From: Kineosporia succinea
Lineage (GTDB): Bacteria > Actinomycetota > Actinomycetes > Actinomycetales > Kineosporiaceae
DNA: 64,000 nt
Assembly: GCF_030811555.1 (NCBI RefSeq)
Contig: NZ_JAUSQZ010000001.1
Location: 2,477,241-2,541,240 of the forward strand
Direction: 5' to 3'
This document shows, in pieces, positions 59,339 through 64,000 of this stretch (position 1 is its first letter; each line of letters opens with the position of its first letter). The notes under the pieces are model-generated. The model saw nothing but the letters and a program-made list of their open reading frames with translations. It was not told the DNA's origin and did no database searches. Made by a program: the position numbers and the translations under genes.

Positions 59339-60385
59339 TCAGGTGGAGGCCGGCGGCACCGGGTCGAGCTGAGCCGCCAGTGCGATGCCGTCGAGGCCGC
59401 GCAGCCAGGGCACCGGGCTGGGTGCCCGCAGGGCCTGGTTCTCGGGCGGCAGCGGCGAACCGTGGGTGAGCACCTGCTCGACCGTGGTGAGCTGCCGGAT
59501 CAGCACCATCCGCAAGGCGTCGGGAACCTCGTCGGCCAGCTCCTCGTACAGCTGCGGGTCGTGCTGGCCGTCATCGCCGGCCAGAACCCAGCGCAGCTGC
59601 GGGAACTCGCTGACCAGTCGACGCAGCTCGCGGTGTTTGTGCTTGGTGCCGGAGCGGAACCAGCCCTCGGCGGTCGGCCCCCAGTCGGTCATCAGCAGCG
59701 GGCCGCGCGGGTAGCTGTGCCGGTCGAGGAACCGGGAGATGGCCCGGGCCACGTTCCAGGCGCCGGTGGAGAGATAGACCACGAGGCCGTCCGGTTCCTG
59801 TTCACGCACCCGCTCGTACAGCTGGGCCATGCCTGGCACCGGGCGGCGGCTGGTCTCCTTCACCACGAAGGTGTTCCAGAACGCGAGCAGAGGACGAGGC
59901 AGGGCCGTGACCATCACGGTGTCGTCGATGTCGCTGATCAGCCCGAACTGCTCGTCCGGCCCGACGACCCGGACCTGCTCCGCGGTCGGGGTACGGCCCT
60001 CCAGCTCGACCGGCACCTCGTGCCACCCGGCCGGAAGATCACTCTCCAGGACCACGTCGACGTAACCGCCGCGTCCACTGCTGACCTCGTGCACCCGGTT
60101 GCCGACCCGCACCACCACCGGGATACCGGCCAGGCCGACCGTGAAGAACTTGCGCCACCAGCGGCCGCCGCTGCCCTCGCTCTCCTCGGCGCTGGTGTTC
60201 GGTGAGCTGAGCTTGACCCGCATCAGCACGCGTACCCAGCCCTCCCTCTCCGTGGGGGCGGATCCGTAACCGGTGTAGGGCACAGCCAGCGGCAGCCAGC
60301 CGAAGCGGCGCAGAACGACCGCGATCCGGCCCTTCACCGCGTCTTCGATGCGGGCTCCGCGATGCATCCCGGTCGGCGCGCTCAT
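59339..60385 (-). CDS. App1-family phosphatidate phosphatase (DUF2183)
   Basis: 348 aa. HAD-like catalytic motif DIDDTV (D-x-D-x-T/V in SDIDDTVMV), later LSTGAWN and GDDGQHDPQLY, the hallmarks of the App1/DUF2183 family. Eukaryotic App1 dephosphorylates phosphatidate to diacylglycerol; bacterial members are mostly uncharacterised. The preceding 120 residues form the beta-rich N-terminal domain of the family. Minus strand, convergent with the PAP2 gene. Confidence 0.88.
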   Translation of the reverse strand: MSAPTGMHRGARIEDAVKGRIAVVLRRFGWLPLAVPYTGYGSAPTEREGWVRVLMRVKLSSPNTSAEESEGSGGRWWRKFFTVGLAGIPVVVRVGNRVHEVSSGRGGYVDVVLESDLPAGWHEVPVELEGRTPTAEQVRVVGPDEQFGLISDIDDTVMVTALPRPLLAFWNTFVVKETSRRPVPGMAQLYERVREQEPDGLVVYLSTGAWNVARAISRFLDRHSYPRGPLLMTDWGPTAEGWFRSGTKHKHRELRRLVSEFPQLRWVLAGDDGQHDPQLYEELADEVPDALRMVLIRQLTTVEQVLTHGSPLPPENQALRAPSPVPWLRGLDGIALAAQLDPVPPAST

Positions 60386-60449
60386 CCTCGGATGCTAGAG
60401 GTGACGATCCCGGCCTGCACTCGGTAGGTGCGACGCCGACCGGAACGAC

Positions 60450-60491
60450 GAAGCGCCAGGTCCGGGCCCGGGGCCCATGACCTGGCGCTTC
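60450..60491 (-). terminator. Terminator of the large secreted-protein gene
   Basis: 13-bp perfect stem (60450-60462 / 60479-60491) with a GC-rich loop, 15 bp beyond the stop codon. Confidence 0.8.
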
Positions 60492-60505
60492 TGGTGACGT
60501 GCGGG

Positions 60506-62980
60506 TTACTTCAGTTTGACGCGTGCGGTCGGCCCCGTGACCCGGCCGGAAACCGAGTCACCGGTGAAGATCCAGCGGAACGACGCCGCGGCGGTCACCT
60601 TGACGGTCGCCTTCGCGTTGCCCTTCGTATCGGCCTTGACCTTCTTCACATCGGTCCACTTGCCGTTCTTGATCTGCTGCAGCGTCACTGTCCGGGATGC
60701 GTACGGCTTGAACGACCACGTGCCCCAGTCGGCGCGGGTGAGTGCGCCGGTGATCGTGGTCGTCTTGCCCTTCTGAACCGTCGAAGGGCTGGCCTTCGCG
60801 GTCAGCCGGGTGTCGCGGACGACCGTCAGGCTCCCCGCGCTGCCGTTGTCGACGAGAGCGGTGCCGTCGGAGGCCGAGGCCCACACCTCGGCCTGCCACT
60901 TACCGGCCAGAACGTTGCTGCGAAGGTCGTACGGCAGATCCCAGAGGTAGACCTCGGCCGAGCACCTGGTCGACGGTGCGCAGGTGGCGTCGGACCTCAG
61001 TACAGCGTCCGGGTTCTTCCGGGAGCCGTGCCACAGAACGACTCCCGCTCTCGTGGCGGCGCTGGACACCGTGAACGTGGTGGTGATGGAAGAGCCCATC
61101 TCCGCCGGCGAGGGAGTCCCGACGATCAGCGGTTTGCCTCCGTTGACCTTGACCGCGGAGACCTTGGTGCCGCCGGTCGACCGGTCGCGTGGGGTGGCCG
61201 GGCCGGCCAGGGCGTGGCTGAGGGTCCGGGTCAGTGTGACCCCCTCGTCGTTCTCGGCGGTGAGCCGGAGAGAGACGAACGCGGCGGTGGCCGGGACGCT
61301 GAACGATGTCTCGACCTTCTGGCCGGAAGGGCTGAGCGGTAGCGACTTCCAGGTGGCGCCGTCGTCGGTCGACCAGTCGACGGCGGTGACCGTGCTCGCC
61401 GACCCGGTGTCCCGGGTCGACGGCGTGACGCTCACGGTCACCGGGCTCGTACCCGCCCGGCCGTACCGGTCCAGACCGCCGGCCGTGACCGCGAGGTCGA
61501 TGAGGGAGAGGACGCCGTAGGACTGGTTCGACACGAAGGTCCACTCGCTGCGGATCTCGTTCGACAGCTGCGACCACGGACCGTTGCGGACCGTGGTGTT
61601 CTCGAGCCGGTAGGTCTGCTCGACCGGCGACACCGTCAGCGACAGGGACGGCTGCTCGGTGGTGCCGAGCTGTTTGCCCCCGCTGCTGAGCGTCGTGGTC
61701 GAGACCACGTCGGTGGAGGTGTCGGGGTGACCGGCCGCATCGTCGAACGGCCCGGTCTCGCGCAGGGTCAGCTTGTTGCCGTTCCGGCTGGACCCGGGCC
61801 GATCAGCGCTGGGGGGCGCCGGGTTCAGGGGGCCCGCACCCACCACCTCGCCCGCCGACGTCCCGGCCGGCAGCGAACGGTCCGGGAGGTTGAAAACCTG
61901 GTCGTTGTCGTAGTCGAGGGACCGGGACATGGTCAGGCCCGGAGTGACGTACTCGGTGACCGTGGCCGGTGCCCGCAGCCGTGACGCCAGCCCGACGCCG
62001 CTGCTCTCGCCGAGCAGCGGGGCGGTCCAGTAGGTCGCGTCGGTCGTGCTGCCCTGGGCCCGGACCTGAAGCGTGGTCCGGGCGAGCGAGGCCGTTTTCA
62101 CGGTCTTGGTCAGCGAGCTGGGCCGGGGGTGCGACCAGCTCGTCGTCAGGTCGTAACGGTAGGGACTGGGCTTGAACGCGGTGGCCCCGGCCTTGGCGAG
62201 AACGGCGTGCGTGCGCAGTGTGCTTCCGGGCACCGAGGTCGTGGTCGTGTAGGTGCGGGACCCGTTTCCTCCGGCGAACCCGACCAGGTGGTCATTGGGC
62301 AGCATGAGCCAGACTGCGCTCTGCTGCAGCTTGGCGGTGGCGTCGTCGACCTTGATCGCCACCTCCTTGGTCGCCTTCTCGGACAGATGCACGGTCTGCG
62401 CCTTGTTGGAGACGGTGAACGACTTCGTCAGCAGGTAGCTCTTCGAGCCACCGAACCCGCCGTAGATGGCGGACACGAAGTACTTGCCGGCCGGAAGGTT
62501 CACCGACGTGCTGAGCGAGCCTTGCGGATTTCTCGACGTCAGGTAGGTCCAGGTGCCCTGGTTCCAGACGTTGAAGAGCGCGTGCCAGGCCTCCGGCTGC
62601 TCCGAGTCGATCCGCAGCGTCGTCTTGTACGTGGTGGCAGTCGCGGAGATCCGGCCCTCCGGAACGGGGGTTTCGGTGCTCACCGGTGCCACGGTCGAGG
62701 ACGCGGCGCCCAGCGACCGGGCCTGCACGCTGCCGCCGACGGAGACGAACCCGAAGGGCGTCTGCTCGTCGCCGGAGGCCGGCCGGAACGCGAAGGAATC
62801 GCCCTGCGCTCCTGACGCGGACACGATGCGATCGACCGGTGACGCCTTGACGACGGTCGAGAACCTCGCCGCCGGAACAACTGTGGTGGTCTCCGTCGAC
62901 GGAACGAGTGCCGCTCCGCCCAGGACCGCGAGCACGGCGGCGGTGAACACGCCGGTTCCAGCCCGGGACCATCGCCGCAT
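60506..62980 (-). CDS. Large secreted beta-rich protein of unknown function
   Basis: 824 aa. A Sec signal peptide (RRWSRAGTGVFTAAVLAVLGGAALV), then a long T/S/G-rich extracellular chain of predicted beta-domains. The C-terminal 150 residues resemble the Ig-like module of actinobacterial secreted proteins (LTAKASPSTVQKGKTTTITGAL; KNGKWTDVKKV). One Cys pair (TCAPSTRCSA). No sortase or lipoprotein signal, no catalytic motif. AAGGAG 10 nt before the ATG. Confidence 0.78.
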   Translation of the reverse strand: MRRWSRAGTGVFTAAVLAVLGGAALVPSTETTTVVPAARFSTVVKASPVDRIVSASGAQGDSFAFRPASGDEQTPFGFVSVGGSVQARSLGAASSTVAPVSTETPVPEGRISATATTYKTTLRIDSEQPEAWHALFNVWNQGTWTYLTSRNPQGSLSTSVNLPAGKYFVSAIYGGFGGSKSYLLTKSFTVSNKAQTVHLSEKATKEVAIKVDDATAKLQQSAVWLMLPNDHLVGFAGGNGSRTYTTTTSVPGSTLRTHAVLAKAGATAFKPSPYRYDLTTSWSHPRPSSLTKTVKTASLARTTLQVRAQGSTTDATYWTAPLLGESSGVGLASRLRAPATVTEYVTPGLTMSRSLDYDNDQVFNLPDRSLPAGTSAGEVVGAGPLNPAPPSADRPGSSRNGNKLTLRETGPFDDAAGHPDTSTDVVSTTTLSSGGKQLGTTEQPSLSLTVSPVEQTYRLENTTVRNGPWSQLSNEIRSEWTFVSNQSYGVLSLIDLAVTAGGLDRYGRAGTSPVTVSVTPSTRDTGSASTVTAVDWSTDDGATWKSLPLSPSGQKVETSFSVPATAAFVSLRLTAENDEGVTLTRTLSHALAGPATPRDRSTGGTKVSAVKVNGGKPLIVGTPSPAEMGSSITTTFTVSSAATRAGVVLWHGSRKNPDAVLRSDATCAPSTRCSAEVYLWDLPYDLRSNVLAGKWQAEVWASASDGTALVDNGSAGSLTVVRDTRLTAKASPSTVQKGKTTTITGALTRADWGTWSFKPYASRTVTLQQIKNGKWTDVKKVKADTKGNAKATVKVTAAASFRWIFTGDSVSGRVTGPTARVKLK

Positions 62981-63233
62981 GACTGTTTTGCTCCTTCTGT
63001 GAGCTTACTGTGTTTTGAGTGAAAGGTAGCTTATGGAAAGCCAAATCGCGGGGGAATTGAGGCGATGATCCATCAGTCGTGACCCCGGGGCCGGGTGTCG
63101 CCGGCGCGGGGCGCCCGGTGAACGAGCGGGGAAGCCGGCGAACCGTGCGGCCCCGGTCGGAGAGCGAGTCTCGGACCAGGGCCGTGAATGCTGGAGCGGC
63201 CTGGGTTTCGGTGGCTCCTGGATGGGGTTGTTG

Positions 63234-63254
63234 CACATGCCGTAACGGCATGTG
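63234..63254. promoter_or_regulatory. Perfect palindrome upstream of the MerR gene
   Basis: Arms CACATGCCG and CGGCATGTG, nine perfect bp around TAA, 41 bp upstream of the MerR start. This is the size and symmetry of MerR-family operators, which usually overlap a promoter with a long spacer. Promoter elements are not clear. The rest of 62981-63233 shows nothing else. Confidence 0.6.
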
Positions 63255-63294
63255 GTGGGGTCGGGGCACCACGGCACGAAAGGCTCTGTCTGCG

Positions 63295-64000
63295 ATGAAC
63301 CTCTACCCCACGGCTGCCCGGCAGGTCAGGATCGGTGACGCGGCTGCGTTCGCCGGGATCACCCCACGCGCCATCCGTCACTACCACGAGATCGGTCTGC
63401 TGCCCGAGCCCGAGCGCGGCGGGGACGGCCGCCGCCGCTACGGCCATGACGACATGATCCGCCTTCTGTGGATCCGCAAGATGGCCGAGGCCGGCATCAG
63501 CCTGGACGACGTGCGGGTCGCCTTCGGCGAAGCCCGGGAGGAAACCTCGGACGAAGCCGGGGGTATTGAGTCGGTCCTGGGCCGGCTGGAGGAAACGATG
63601 GCGGCGCAGGAAGCCGCCATCCAACGTCGGCGCGCGGTTGTCCAGCGCCTGCAGGCGGTGGGCAGCCCGCTGGGGCTGCTCTCCGAAGTGGTCGCGGAGC
63701 GGCTCGGACATCTGCCCCCGGGCGCGCTGCGCCCTTCCGATCTGAACGCCCTGCTGGTCACAGAACGGATCTTCGGGCCGTTGGGTGCCGCCATCCAGGC
63801 CGGCACGTTCATCGTGCTGGCCACCCGCCCCGACCTGCGAGCCGAGGAAGACCGTCTTGAGGCGGCCGAGGCCGCCCTCGACGACGGTGTCGATCCCGAC
63901 GACCCGCGCGTCGATGAGCTCGCCGGGCAGCGATGCGCTCACCTATTGGCCCTGAACGAGGCCATCGAGGAAGCTGGCCTTGACGCGGCCGAGGAGAGGA
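63295..64000 (+). CDS. MerR-family transcriptional regulator (cut by window edge)
   Basis: At least 235 aa, still open at the right edge. N-terminal MerR winged helix: RIGDAAAFAGITPRAIRHYHEIGLLPEPER, i.e. helix-turn-helix then the RHYHEIGLL arm, followed by GRRRYGHDDMIRLLWIRKM. A long coiled-coil helix (EEETMAAQEAAIQRRRAVVQRLQ region) and a C-terminal effector domain of unknown type follow. ATG 63295. A perfect palindrome lies just upstream. Confidence 0.9.
   Translation, partial: MNLYPTAARQVRIGDAAAFAGITPRAIRHYHEIGLLPEPERGGDGRRRYGHDDMIRLLWIRKMAEAGISLDDVRVAFGEAREETSDEAGGIESVLGRLEETMAAQEAAIQRRRAVVQRLQAVGSPLGLLSEVVAERLGHLPPGALRPSDLNALLVTERIFGPLGAAIQAGTFIVLATRPDLRAEEDRLEAAEAALDDGVDPDDPRVDELAGQRCAHLLALNEAIEEAGLDAAEER

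Noticed and set aside
1-64000. tRNA or rRNA genes
   Set aside because: Scanning the intergenic gaps by eye gave no cloverleaf with TTCGA arm; a tRNA-scan would settle it.

Overview
The window is about 70% GC with tightly packed genes, many GTG starts and 1-4 nt stop/start overlaps. Together with a T-box-controlled ileS, a CsoR copper operon, DksA-like and GlsB-like proteins and a MoxR/DUF58/transglutaminase trio, this points to a filamentous-type actinomycete. A Kineosporia-like or related Actinomycetota chromosome is my best guess, by inference only. It reads as core chromosome with some accessory islands; I saw no tRNA, rRNA, CRISPR or prophage.

Left part (1-13.5 kb): three DnaA boxes spaced in exact multiples of 21 bp precede dnaB, the replicative helicase. 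A phosphotransferase follows, then a long isoleucyl-tRNA synthetase on the minus strand behind a clear T-box leader and carrying GTHH where class I enzymes have HIGH. Then come a divergent GluRS-like gene, a DksA-like/patatin pair, an FMN-binding PNPOx protein, a D-lactate/2-hydroxyglutarate dehydrogenase-type flavoprotein, ogt and an orphan pxpA.

13.5-23.5 kb: a stem-loop-rich spacer, a lone lycopene cyclase-like gene, a secreted TAP-like hydrolase and a csoR-copZ-copA copper operon with two CsoR-like operators. A gene-free island follows that holds a 12-bp tandem array, a very strong hairpin, an intact IS481-family element (TSD CCTAGG) and a 9-bp tandem array. purB lies beyond it.

23.5-34 kb: a cupin, a large membrane protein with a low-complexity N-terminus, a coupled moxR-DUF58-transglutaminase operon, a MurF-like ligase with a four-cysteine tail, and an MBL-fold hydrolase.

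34-42 kb is the most distinctive accessory locus. A TetR/MFS pair and an FhuF-like ferric-siderophore reductase face, across an IdeR/DmdR-like iron box, a four-gene chain in which every junction overlaps by 4 nt: an ATP-grasp ligase, two IucA/IucC siderophore synthetases and a YbaK-type deacylase. It looks like a minimal iron-regulated NRPS-independent siderophore operon with an unusual tRNA-editing-type passenger.

42-64 kb: membrane and envelope proteins (one of them a 30-aa predicted protein), a DHA2 exporter, a nitrilase, a CopD-CtaG fusion, an S9 peptidase, an acyl-CoA dehydrogenase with an AT-rich palindromic promoter, GlsB, an aldehyde dehydrogenase, a PAP2 enzyme, an App1-type phosphatase, a large secreted protein, and a MerR regulator cut by the right edge with a perfect palindrome upstream. 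Many gene ends carry strong hairpin terminators without long T-tracts, as is common at high GC.
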